DNA of 64,000 bases. Origin: Melieria omissa (lineage: Eukaryota; Arthropoda; Insecta; Diptera; Ulidiidae). Below are positions 47,017-58,942 of the stretch, one piece after another. The translations under genes were made by a program, and so were the position numbers. The stretch covers positions 31,103,783 through 31,167,782 of the forward strand of contig OZ020269.1 of the NCBI GenBank assembly GCA_963971225.1, given 5' to 3'. Positions within the stretch are counted from its first letter, which is position 1. Every line of letters starts with the position of its first letter. The notes under the pieces are model-generated. The model was given only the letters and a program-made list of their open reading frames with translations. It was not told the origin of the DNA and ran no database searches.

Positions 47017-48120
47017 TATTATATATATATATTTATTTATTTATTTATTATGTATATATTTATTTATTTATTTATTATGTATTTATTTACTTATTTATTG
47101 AGCCAATTAAATTAAATTAATTATTTCTTTGTCTCGCGCTCAAACAAAACTGTTTTTAACAATCACAAAACTGTCTGAGAAGTTTTTCTAGTACAAAATA
47201 TTTGTTTTTAAAGCCATTTATTGTAACCCGTTTACACTTATACAATGCAAGGTACATATTACAAAATCCTTCTATTGGCAAAATAATAAATTTCGTTTTA
47301 TTTTTTCACTTTATTGTTTTCCATACCATTCCAACGTGGACTCATATATACTTAGAATGAATATATATTTATGCAGTTATTCATCAATCATCATCGTTCT
47401 TGGACTAGCTGCGCTTCAGATCTTTATACGATCGTATATTAGGCATCCGTTTGTAATTCATTGGATCATAGTTTCTTAAACATGTAACATAGATCTTCTT
47501 CAAAGATCCTAATCGCTGTGAGATCTTAAAGTAGTTAAGGTTTCTGTCAAATAATAGATTCCCATTAAAACCTTAACTGCATTTGTCTCATTTGGCTGCA
47601 TTTAGTGGACAACGAAAGGTCGAAAGTGATTACTGGGATCATCTTTTTTATCATATCGCATGAAAACTTTGTACAATGATTACTGTAATTCCCAACTTTT
47701 TACTTAGTTTTTATTCTACTCAATTGTAAAACATTTTATGAAACAATTTTATACAAAATTTTCCCATAGCATTTAGCAAATTTAATTACAAAATCATCAT
47801 TGGCAACAACTGATCTATAACAAACTTCACCAATTGACAAAGCGCGATGCAAACAAAAGCAAATTTTGTTGATGGAAGGAGAAGGTAAGACCAACGGTCG
47901 TAGATGCTAATTACTCAAATTATGTTGGAAAAATAATAATAATAACACTCGCAACACACGCCACCGACAAAGTGCACGAGTGAAGTGGAAAAAAATTATA
48001 AAGACTTGAACAAAAAGCAAATCGCCGACCGCGTCGACCTTACCGAAAATCATTTTAATTAAAAATTCAAGTAGCCGTCACTAAGGCTTTTCAATTAAAA
48101 ATAAATATTAAATGCGGCAA
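46841..48120. other. Intronic; (TA)n and (TTTA)n block at 46940-47115
   Basis: 46973-47030 is (TA)n and 47030-47100 is TTTATTTA-type. The remainder is unique-looking sequence with no gene signal. Confidence 0.5.
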
Positions 48121-48332
48121 CAAGAAGAAGCAACACTCGCACAACAGCAACAACAATAACGTTTGGAAAATGGAGCACAACCAACGTGAGTTATTAGGCA
48201 GCAAAGCCACCATGAAAGCTCGGGTCGGTACGCTTTAAAAACTCATAAAAGGTCGTCGACAACAAAAAATACAAAAAAAGCAACAATAAAATAAAAACTC
48301 AAAAACAATAAAAACAACAACCACAAGAAGAA

Positions 48333-48338
48333 ACTCAC
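48333..48338 (-). promoter_or_regulatory. Splice donor of exon 1
   Basis: Minus strand reads CCAG|GTGAGT, a full consensus donor. It decides the end of exon 1; without it the frame would run only a few bases into a TGA. Confidence 0.85.
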
Positions 48339-48805
48339 CTGGAGCCGATGATTTTCTTTGATGATTCACCGTCCCGGTCGGTGGCGTTGCCGGCATTGGG
48401 CTCGTCGTGGGCGTCAGCCGGCCGGTGCGTGTTTGCGACGTGCGTTGGCACAACGGCCTCATAGACGAAGGTCGGCAGCAGGGGCGCGGTGGCGGAGGTA
48501 TTTGTCGCCGCCGCCGATGACGATGATGATGTCGTTGAGCTGGTTTGCGATGTGGTCGTGTAAGTAGCTGTGGGCAGCTTTGGCCTCTTCATTGTCGTGG
48601 TCGAGGTGGTCGTGGTCGTTGATGCCGGCATCGGTGATGTTGCTTTCGGCAGTTGAGGTGCGGCATAGCCGGTGTTGGTGTCGTCCTCGGCGCTCGCCTC
48701 AGGGCCTTCGGCTGCGTAATGGGGCGCCGGCTGCTGGACGCGCGCTGTGTGGCCGTGCTGGAGCAGCAGCGCCAGCACTGCCAGCTCTAAGATGTGTAAG
48801 CGCAT
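48339..48805 (-). CDS. Mucin-like serpin, exon 1 (signal peptide and Thr/Ser-rich N-terminus)
   Basis: Starts at ATG 48803-48805 with context CAGCA-ATG. The first residues, MRLHILELAVLALLLQHGHT, form a signal peptide with a hydrophobic core LELAVLALLL, so the product should be secreted. Residues about 60-110 are Thr/Ser-rich low complexity (STTTTTSTTT, SSTTSSSSSAAA), matching the mucin-like stalk in exon 2. The exon is 467 nt, giving 155 codons plus two bases that complete a codon with exon 2. The match of splice sites, phase, strand, composition and the otherwise missing signal peptide supports joining the two exons over 10.7 kb, though no transcript evidence is available. Confidence 0.85.
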
Positions 48806-49188
48806 TGCTGTGCTCGGTTGCGGTCGCGTCCTTCTCCTTTGCGCAGTGTTGTTGTTTCTGTTGGGCGCAAGCGGGCTCGAAAATTTCCCTATTATTATTC
48901 GAATTATTATTATTACGACGTCTTGTGTTGACTTTCACTTTGTTGTATTTATAATTTTCGCTTCTATTTATTTGTGTTGTTCCGTGCTTGGATTTTTTGT
49001 ATCCTGATTTTTTGCGTTTTCTCTCAGCTGTTGTGTGACTGAGTGTGTGCGTGTGTGTGCGTATTTATTTAAAATTTTAGCAACTTTTATCTCTGTTGCC
49101 GCTTTGTTTGCTGTTTGTTCTTGCTGCTTTGCTCTTTGCTTCGCGCACCGCTCTTGGCGTATTTGACGTGGTTCCGTTGTTCTGGTCG
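48806..49188 (-). other. Candidate 5' UTR of the mucin-serpin gene
   Basis: On the minus strand a pyrimidine-rich acceptor, TTGCTTTCTTTGCAG, ends at 49189, so an untranslated exon may begin at 49188 and run into exon 1. The true transcription start and any upstream exon were not found. Confidence 0.4.
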
Positions 49189-52100
49189 CTGCAAAGAAAG
49201 CAAGCAAAGAGAATGGGAAATGGAGAAATTAATTAATGCGTTGTTGGCCTAGTAAAAAGTTAATATTTTTGAAGTGGGCTTGCAAAAAGGTGGGAACTGC
49301 GTTGGACACACCGGGCAAAACAGAATTTATGTACTGGCTGCCAGTGTGGCACCCAAATGTTGAATTCAAAATTTTCTACATTCTGTAGAAAGCAATGTGT
49401 AGATAACAAGATATGAAGGCACATTATGGAAAACAATTAATTAAAGTTTAATTAACTTAAAGTAAAAGTTAGTTAAGGAGATCCATAACAACGCATAACG
49501 CAATAATTCTAATTGTTCAGTTTTTCGTTTATTGACTGAATCCAATTTCACATACTAAAATCTATGTAACGATTGTTATAAAACATACTAAAAGTCAATA
49601 ATTTCACTGTAATTCAAATCCAAAAATATTGGTTTAATCCAAAATGAAACACTTCCATATGTATATCTTACTGACTTTAATGAAATTTATTAGTTTATCC
49701 TACAAATTGTTCTGGTGGAATTATTGCATTTTGTTATTGACCTCCTTACATATTATATCCACTGATGTCTTGAAAAGTACACATCGGATTTGGCTAATTG
49801 TAGTTGAGAAAACCTAATTGTAGAACTAATTGTAAGACCCGATAAAAAAATAAAAGTCATCAAAGCAAAAGTTGATAGAAATACTATAGAAAATAAAGAT
49901 AGAAAAAAAATAAAAAACCTTAAAAATTACTGCAATCGTCTTTTTAGTGTTCATTATGATGAAAAATTCAAGAGTTTTAACTAATAGACATTTCATTCTT
50001 TTTAATTTCCAAACGAAAAATTCATTCAAAATTGCAAGATCCAAGATCATTTTGGAACTGTCCGCATACAAATTGTCGCCTCAAATAACGAATGTCTTAT
50101 GTTCCATTGAGCCTGGTAAGACATACGACATTTGTTTTCTCAGGCGACGAACTGTCAAAGAAATTACATTTGACAAATATGAAATAAGAGGTTTTTTGGG
50201 TATAAATCGAACCACATTGCACTAAAATTTTAAAAATGCATTACAAAAAGTATTAAAAATAGTCGAAAGATATATAATAATTCATCATGAAATCGTTACA
50301 TGTGGCGCTGTAACTCGTTTAAGTACACCACTGAGATTTTTGTGAGCTACGCTTCTACGAAAATGGCTTAGGTAGACTTACTTATATGTAGATAAAACAT
50401 CTTCCTTCAGCCATAAAATATTGGAAGGCTAACATTATTAGATCATTATGAATATCCCAGAACACAGGTAGGAAAGTAAGGCAGGCAGACGACTAGAGAC
50501 TCACATAGGCTAGTTAAGCCCATTGTGGTAACTCAGTACTTAGTCCTACTAGATCCCAGGACATAAGACTCGAACCATTTGAAACTAGTAAAGATGTGCA
50601 TCAAGTTATTGAAGTTACCATTAGAGATATCGTCGATGTTCTCCCAGTAGACGAAACCAAAGACTTTTTACTGGAAAATTAATACCACCTCTGGTTCGTC
50701 CTTTCAAATTCTCCAAAGTCTTTCGTCATATGGCCTGGACCTTATTTTAGCTGAGGTGACTGAGGTTACTTCTTTTGAGGCCAAGTAGATCTGAAGTGCG
50801 CTTTTATTCCATTTCTGGCAAATCTTTCTTGGAACAATACAGCACTATTTGAAGCTTTTGTTGCCTTTCAACTTGGAGTCAACTGTTAGCAATTCATAGA
50901 TTACTTGATTCGTCAAATGTTGAATTTTTGTCCTGCCATTTCTATATAATCTGTGCTGATGTGTGTGACCGAAAATTTCAATTAATAAATTAATTAATTA
51001 GTGTGTGCTTATCCCAGTTTTGGATATTAATATTCCAGGGCCCTGAAAGCTACTTGGCTGTTCAAGAGGTATACAAGGTCCCGTCCTTTATTCTGTAGGT
51101 CTAATTTTGTTCAACTTTTTCGAGTATAACTGATTGTATTTCTGCTGGAACTTGCTTAATGATGCATTGGAGTCTGAAGGCCCATTCACTAAGAATCTAA
51201 ATCTAAGAATACCTTTTTTTATGAAATTTTGTTGGAGACAATCTATGCATTCACACCATACATATGGGTTGTAGACTCTCGTGTTGGAACAATGTTTTGT
51301 CTCAAATGTGAAATGAATGAAAGTAAAATAAGTGAACAAAATTTATTGATCATGGTTCGGTGACGTGACATTGACTGTAACATTAGCTCCAGCACTTTAT
51401 TGAATGAAGTAAGGACCCATATTTTTTCGACACACAAACCATATAAAATAATAATATTTTGCGAATTTATTAGCTTTTTCATATCTGCGAATGTGAATGT
51501 TTGTTACTCCTAAGCCTACAAGTTTGATGAAGTTGTTAATGAAGCCATTGGCATTTGAAATGGTCAGTTATTACTACCTAATATTTTTGAACTCAAGACG
51601 GACTCACGACCAATACTGCAAAAATATTTTTATAACTTGTTTTTTTTAAGAGTTTTTTCACAATGAAACGGTTATATATAATAAATAAAATGTCCATATG
51701 ATATAACAGCTGCTATAAAAAAGTGTCTCCATCAAATATTTCATCACATAAAAATTGCCTGAATCTTCTATAAATTCTCTACGTCAAGTGAGGAGCGCAC
51801 TGGCAGCCATTTTGTTTGCGAGTTCTATTTTTATGCGCACTTTGGCTGTGCTTCGAACTTGCCCGGCGCCAGCATGAATTTGACGCTTTTGATTGACATT
51901 TTGTTAATTTTGAAAGCTTATGTCAACAGATTTAATTTTTTTCTTTACGTCGATTATTTTCTTTCTGGCCTTTTTCCCCCTTCCCTTCCTTCTCTTACTT
52001 TGACCAATGAAAATGTCGAGCATTAAATATGCAAGAAAAAAAAACATTTTGCAGCGAGCTAAAATGCCCTCAACCAATAAAAGCAGTCTTTCAAAATGCA

Positions 52101-52589
52101 TAAAACACAAAGTGAAAAAGTTGAATAAGAAACTGAAATTTTCTGGTGATTTAACAACATTTCAATTAAGTCAAATTTAATGCGGCCAGATTTGCGGTTA
52201 TAATTGGTTTTTTGTTTTTTGCATTTGGTTCGGCGCAGTGTTTTTATCGATTTTTTTCTTTCTTCTTTGGTTTATGTACACACACACACACACATACAAT
52301 AATTGAGCGTTATTTAGCATTAATTCAAGAACAATCAAATCCCTTAATCGACTTGATTGCTGTAATAAAAAGCGATTCGGCCAATAAAGGGGTAAAGAAT
52401 GATTGTTTGTGTGTGTGTGGATGGCTATGGTTAAGCGTGACTTTTAGGAGACCAATTAACGTGAACATCGATTGCACTGATTAAGCGGATTGATTGATTG
52501 TTCGCGCTCATGACTGGCAAAAGGGCCAAGGCAAAAAATTATGATAATTCAACGCAGTCAATGTTATGGTTGGTTGTTGAGTTGTTTGT
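49189..52589. other. Intergenic, nothing recognised
   Basis: AT-rich DNA with an (AC)n run at 52275-52295 and a TG run at about 52408. No protein-like frame was seen. Confidence 0.4.
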
Positions 52590-53980
52590 TTGCATTTGCA
52601 TTGCATTCATTTATTAATTAAGTTGTGCAATTAATTGCATTTTTTAGTTAGTTACTTAAATTAATTAATAATAATAACTAATTAATTAAATAATAACTAA
52701 TTAACTCAATTAATTGATTTAGTTATTTATTTACGTAATTCACTGCATTAATCAAGTAATTTAATTGAAATTATAAATTAATTAATTGATTAAAAATACA
52801 TTATTCACAATACAAAACAGAAGAAGGGACAGGCAAATTGATAGGCAATTATTTAATTAATTGCCATAATAATAATAATTTAATTAATTGATCAACAAAT
52901 TCCATTATTTAAAATAATTTTGTATTACTTTTTGTGTTATTTATTAGTTTGAAAACTAATGAAGTAATCTGAAATTTTGTTGATTTTGTTTGGGAACCAG
53001 GCAATAATTCAATTAATTGACTAGTTAAGAGTTGTTTATTAATTTCAATAACTAGTGAAGTAATCTGAAGTTTTTCGTAATTAATCAATTTATAAATTAA
53101 TTAATGCTGAAAATAAACTAAAACGGCAACCATGCAATAATTTAATTAATTGACTAGTTATTCGGAATAATTAAAAGTAATTGCAAATGATTTAAAATTA
53201 TAATTAAACCATTAATCAATTAATTAAATAGTTTACATTTAAAAGTAACTCTTAATTAAATTTAATTATTTTTAGCTATTTATTTATTAATTTTATTAAT
53301 CGTTTAAATGATTAAAATTACAGTAAGGAACAAAAGAACTGGTAGGCAATATTTTAATGAATTGATCAATGAATTACATTATTTAAAAGTTTACTGACTA
53401 TGTTAGTATTTAGTTATTAGTTAGTCACTACAAACTACCTAAGTAATTGTAATTTTTGAATTTAACTATTTATGAAATTAATTAATTTTAATAGTTAACA
53501 GATTTATATTATTGATTACTTGTGTTGTAAATGAATGAAAAAATTAAATTAGAACAAGTCAATAATTCAATTAGTTGATTAATTAAACGCAATAATTACA
53601 AGTAATTATTTAACTATAATTTTAATACTTTTATTTAATCAAATAATTTTTAATTTTAAATAATTTAGTCAAGAATTCTATTAGTTGATTAATTAATTGC
53701 AATAATTACAAGGAATTATTAAGCAATAATTTAAATATATTTATTAAATCAAAAAATGTTTAATTATAAGTTATTTAAAAATGATTGAAATTAATCAAAT
53801 AAAAAAAAAATAAAATTAGAACTACTTAAAAATCAACTAGTTGATTAACAAATCGCAATAATTACAAGTAATTATTTAAATACAATTGTTATATTTTTAT
53901 TAAATCAAATAATTTTTAATTTTAAGTAATTTAAGAATATATTGAAATTAATAAAGTAATTATTTAATTAACTCCATAAA
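52590..53980. repeat. TTAATTAATT-rich block with 115-160-bp tandem units
   Basis: About 1.4 kb dominated by TTAATTAATT and TAATTA words. In the right half, units beginning near 53554, 53669 and 53826 share TTAGTTGATTAA, GCAATAATTACAAG and AATAATTTTTAATTTTAA. Earlier related words (CAATAATTCAATTAATTGAC) lie near 53005 and 53135. It is a degenerate AT-rich tandem array with no coding potential. Confidence 0.75.
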
Positions 53981-56900
53981 TTAAAAAAATAATTGAGAAT
54001 TGAAACAAAGCGACAAGCAATGAAAAAAGTTTTAAAAAACAGCTGTTTGTGATTTGATTTTTTGAAATTTGAATAGAAAATGCTTAATCGTCTGTGTTCG
54101 GCTGCCACTGATTTGTAGTTAGATGCCCTGGAGAATCGATTTATCCCAATCTGAATCTGTCCCAGAATCAATCTGTCCACTGTCAACCGGGAGATACAAT
54201 CCATAACTTTCAAAGGAGTTTAGAAATTGAGTCGAAATTTGGTTTGAATTTTGCTAAGAAAAGAAAATCGCATAATCCGTGTAATTCACAGCAGAGTTGC
54301 CACACCGATGCAAAGTATCTACTTAAGCAAATATGGAAAATATTTTTTGGTAATCAGGAATTAATTTTTATTTTTGAGATTTCCTTCCGTTGACAGAAGA
54401 TCCTGCAACTACATCAATGCTTAGGCATTGACGGGTTAATTGTCTGCCAAATGCAGACCTCAATTGCATTGGCCGCTGACCTTTGAGCCTTGCGTTCGAT
54501 TTCGCATTTCGCCGCATTACCGCAAAACGTCTACGGTATTTGTGTGTATCTAAGCATGTATTAGTTTATGTATGTGTGTGTGTGTGGATGGCATGGATTT
54601 AATTCGGGCGCAGCAAAATGGCGCTGATGCAGCGGCGCCTGCATTCCGCGGCCGTAATTAGTGCACTCACCTCAAAAGGCTGCAGCACTCAGCACAGTAA
54701 GCGCTACTTTCGGCGGCTGCTGTGGTTGCGGCAGCGCTGCCAATCTCGGTTGCAGGCTCCGATTGCAGCCGCGCACTGCGTAATTATGCTAATAATGCGA
54801 TGCGCGGCGCGTGCGGCGTGTCTGCCGCGACGTCGTAATTGCGCTTAATTGCCCGCTCAACGCGCCGTAAGTGGCAGCTGAGCATTTCGTTTTAGTATTT
54901 GTGCGGCTGCTGCGGTGCGGCGCACACAGAAGCCGCCAAAGCTGTCAGGATGCCGCGCATTTTCTCAAACACATAAACACTCGCCAAGGCAGATATTTGT
55001 GTTTGTGTGTGTGTGTGTGTGCGTGTGCGGCCAACATGCGCAAACTTTTCGAGCGGAGACTTGCAAAAAGTTTTGCTGAATCTACGTTGTGCCAATGCAA
55101 GGGAAACCAACCAAAAGATAAAAAATGGAGTTTGATTTTTTTGGGAGCGCTTAGTGCTGATTTGCTACAAAGCAACGAGGCCTATTTTCTTGGCAACAGT
55201 TGGGTGGCGGAAGTGGTGTGGGGCGGTCTGGTGTGTTGTGTGAAAATGGAAAGTGTGAAATGAAAAAGTTTCTCGCACCGTATGTGTTGTGCCAGTGAAG
55301 CAAGTGGAAGTAAAGTTAGGGTTACCAGGTGAAAAGTTGACTTGGCAAGACACTTGTTGGAAGCAAATATATATATGTAAAATATCTAAACATCAAAGCA
55401 AACGAACAGCAAAATCCCTAAGCCAAAGCAGTAGTCTCCAAAGTATCCTGTAGACCTCTAAAGTTAGGTCGAAGAGGCTGTCTGAGTTGAGGACTTTACC
55501 GAAAGACAAATCTTTTTAAAGTCTTCCGTTAACTTGAGTGGGTAAAGAAATTCACACGTCCATTTAAAGTTACATTCAGCCATTGTAGGCTGCTCCAGAC
55601 TAACCTAAGAATCTTTCAAGATTCATTTTGGAGTTGCTAGATCTTCAAAGTGGTGTTTGCGCATCGAATTTGGCATCTTATCCTCAGGATAGTCTAGACA
55701 TTCACCCCATTTCTGAAAACTGGAAACTTCAGCTAAATTTTGAGGGATTTTTTGTGATTTTGGAAGTATTTTATTATCTATCTTCTCAGTTCTCTCTCTC
55801 ATATTCTCATCGAGTCTATTCAGTTGCTGACACTCTTTCCGCAGTGGAACCGTTAAAACCAGCCCTAGGTTCCGGTCTGCAGAAGCCTATGTCAAAACGC
55901 TCGTTTGACTATGACGTTCGATAACTCATTTCACTTTGTTCTAAAGTGTCCTTTGTCACACATTCTTTCCAGTTACACAGCGCATTCATGCGCCCCTATC
56001 CAGGTGATGTGTCCCTACTGCAAGTGGTTGGAGTATATGATTTGTGGATAAGTCTTGGAATTCTTGCAAAATAACTGAGCAAAGGTTATTCAAATTGTCG
56101 AAGAAGGCGGAAGTTAGGTTAGGTTACAGAGGTTGCCTTTAACTTAAAAGCACAAGTTAGCACAAAAACATGGTTCATTGTGATACCACATTGGGATGGC
56201 ACGACTCCCCTACTACGACGCTGGAAACCACGAGGATTCCAGAGCAAACCTAGCCATCTCCTTAATGTTTAGAGTTGAAGTTAGAATTCAACTCTTTGAC
56301 AAAAAGTGTTTCTACACGTAAATGGAACCACTAAATACGTCATCATTATGAAGGTGACGAGAAGGAATAAGTTTCTTCCTTCTCTTCATTTAGGCAACTG
56401 CGATAGTTATCCCAGCTGTCATGACAAAATAGGGTTCTAGACATTAAAAAGTACAACAATCTGTCAAACTCGCTGCTACTGTGCTAACTGATTAGCGATA
56501 AAAGTATCCGAGACTGAAGATAGATCAAAGATATATCTGCTGTATTTGTGCACTCATGGTCCAAAACAGTAGTGGGACGCCTAACGAGCTCGGCGGCTAT
56601 ACAGATGCCATAGCTCGTTAAGCAGGGAGAAACGGCAATGGACCACTTTCGATGTTGTGGAAACGTTCTTGAGGGGTTTAATTGCTGCCTTATTGCCTTA
56701 TTGTCTGCAAAATGATGAACCATTTATCTGAAAGGTTTTGTGGCTTCAAAAGAAACAGCGCTTTGAAGTGGTCAGTACTTTTGTTTGTAAGGTTAGTCGA
56801 AAGGAAGTCCTAAAAGAAATCCACTTAGGCCATCAAGGTTTTGTCGTGATACCACAATCAATCGATCGAATCGATCAATCGATTCCTACCAGCTAGATTC

Positions 56901-57089
56901 CATAGATTGTTGAAGAATAAGTTGTACTGATGAGTATTTCTTCTTCTAGATAAGACAGAACTAGTCTCTAAAAGGTGAAGTTGGTTTTTTGTTCTCTTCT
57001 TCGTTCCTAAAGCTTTGACAGAAGTTATTAGAAAGGAAACCCAACCTTCGGCATGGATGCTAATCAAACAGTGACCCGTGAGAATAAGA
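53981..57089. other. Intergenic; GC-richer island 54440-54960
   Basis: The island has more C and G, a TG run at about 55003-55022 and short frames on both strands without protein features. It may be regulatory. TTAGGTTAGG occurs near 56114. No gene was recognised. Confidence 0.4.
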
Positions 57090-57200
57090 ATATAGAAATG
57101 AAAAACTGAGTACGCAGTATTACTATGTTTGGTCTCTAGTTTCACGCCAATATGGATCTTTTCCGGTGTGAAATGTTTTTTGAATTTTTGTTGCATGGTG
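57090..57200 (+). repeat. Dispersed repeat, copy 2 (about 110 bp)
   Basis: Second copy of the repeat at 43565-43673, about 13.5 kb away and in the same orientation. The closest match is the word TAGAAATGAAAAACTGAGTA followed by CGCAGTATTACTAT. Confidence 0.7.
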
Positions 57201-58942
57201 GATGGAATGAAGAACCCACCCATCCATGGTGACTCTAAGTTCGCTACTTTTAACAACTCCTTACGTGTTTCCTATTGACATTTTCTTCTCGAACGAAAAT
57301 TACTTTTACATTTCGTAACTTTTATTCAATAAGTTGTTTTACAAAAAGCAAAAATTTGCTAATTGGAAGCTTTCACTTTCAAGTTTTCTGGAGAAAAATT
57401 TGAAAAGAATGTGAAAATGTTAAACAAAGGAGAATGTCCTTTGGTACCCCTGAGAGAAAAATAAATAAAAAAAATATAAAATAAAAATAAAATACAATTT
57501 GAATGTCACAAATCGAAATATTACAATTTCAAGAGAGATTTATGTGTGCAGAAAAAACTCTCTAATGAATTCGGATATATTTGTATTTGTAGCCAAATGA
57601 GGGATTACCGGATTCGCATGAATTGTGCATGTCAACCATTTTGCACTCTCACCTGTTGGCAATTCAATGTTCAGTTCGAGCTGACAGCGGCACAAATGTA
57701 CATGAAATCCAGTCGTTTTATTGCTTTAGGATGTGTGCAATCATCATTTTCCACTAAACCTGACCGTACTTTGCCATTAAAGTAGGCAATGCCAATTGAA
57801 ATCAGGTACGAAAGTGTATCTAATTTTTGTTTACAATTTCAATTGTTTTTTTTTAATCATCAGAGCAGCATTTTAGTGGAACATTGCCAACAAACTGGCG
57901 TTCAAGTCTGAATTTTCATATTAAAAGTATTGAAATTTGCATTTCCTCTAAAATTTCTTACTCATCTCATTGAAGAAGATTTTGCTTATGAATATTAAGT
58001 CATTCAATTCATATTTAGTTCGGTTCACTAAAATCTTATTTATCAAAATAAAATACATTTTCATTCAAACAATATTCGTTTAAAGTGTTAAAGATTTTCC
58101 AAAACATCCAATTAACTTTATTCAAATCCATTTCATAAATTGCCGCCGTTAATATTTGACCCTTTTTGTTTCACGGACAAAAGTCGAAGCTCAAATGCGA
58201 CCGCACAGCATTGCCCGCCACTTAATGGAGTTGCTTATGTGACAGCCGCCGCACTTTACTGTCGCATCTCATGCATATTTCCATTTATTTTCACAACAAC
58301 AAACCATTGACACGTACCCGAAATGAATGGCGCGCCATCTAGACCGCAACAACAAAAATCACAGCTTGTCAATGCGATTGTCGGTTTGTGCGACGGCACC
58401 AAAAGGACCGTGAAAGACAACCGAAAATAAGTGCATAAACAAAAACCCCAGAAAGAGACGAGGGGCGACAGAAAAACGACTCGGCACGAGCAAAGAGCAA
58501 CCGCACGAATTTTGACAACTTGGGCTTTCAGCTGTCATTGTGGTATTTGGAATGTTAGTCCCGACGCCGATATTAACATATTGTTTTGCATTTAATACCT
58601 AAATGGCAACAAATACATACAGTGCGCGTTTGTGTGTGTGTGAGAAAAGGATTCGCCAATAAAATTTGACGTCTTGCAATGGGTTAGCAAAAGCATCTAT
58701 ATGCAAATGATGGACCGCTGTGCTTTGTTTCGTCTTCGATTGCGGTTTTACGCATTATGTGAGATCCATGAAAAAAAATATAGTTGCAAGAAAAGGTTTT
58801 CAAGTGTGTATTGTTGTTTTTGTAGTAAGTATAATATAGATAAATAATTTTTGGATATAGTGACCTGACCTGACTCACTGGCAATGACTTAGTACTTTTC
58901 ACATAAGTTTGACTTGTGGTAAGTGGTAAGATTTATGGACAA
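57201..58942. other. Intergenic; mixed-composition patch 58140-58560
   Basis: AT-rich overall with a less AT-rich patch that is not open as a protein. No gene was recognised. Confidence 0.4.

Larger units (their letters stand above)
37660..48338 (-). other. Intron of the mucin-serpin gene (10.7 kb)
   Basis: Donor CCAG|GTGAGT (GT at 48337-48338) and acceptor TTTCTCTTTCAG|TG (AG at 37660-37661) on the minus strand. Exon 1 leaves two bases (AG) and exon 2 supplies one (T), giving an intact Ser codon. The intron carries a LINE fragment, a foldback element, a mariner remnant and AT-rich blocks. No other gene is recognised inside it. Confidence 0.85.

Noticed and set aside
54618..54848. 76-codon Arg/Ala/Cys-rich frame
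   Set aside because: Composition of a GC-richer island; no recognisable motif or conserved context.
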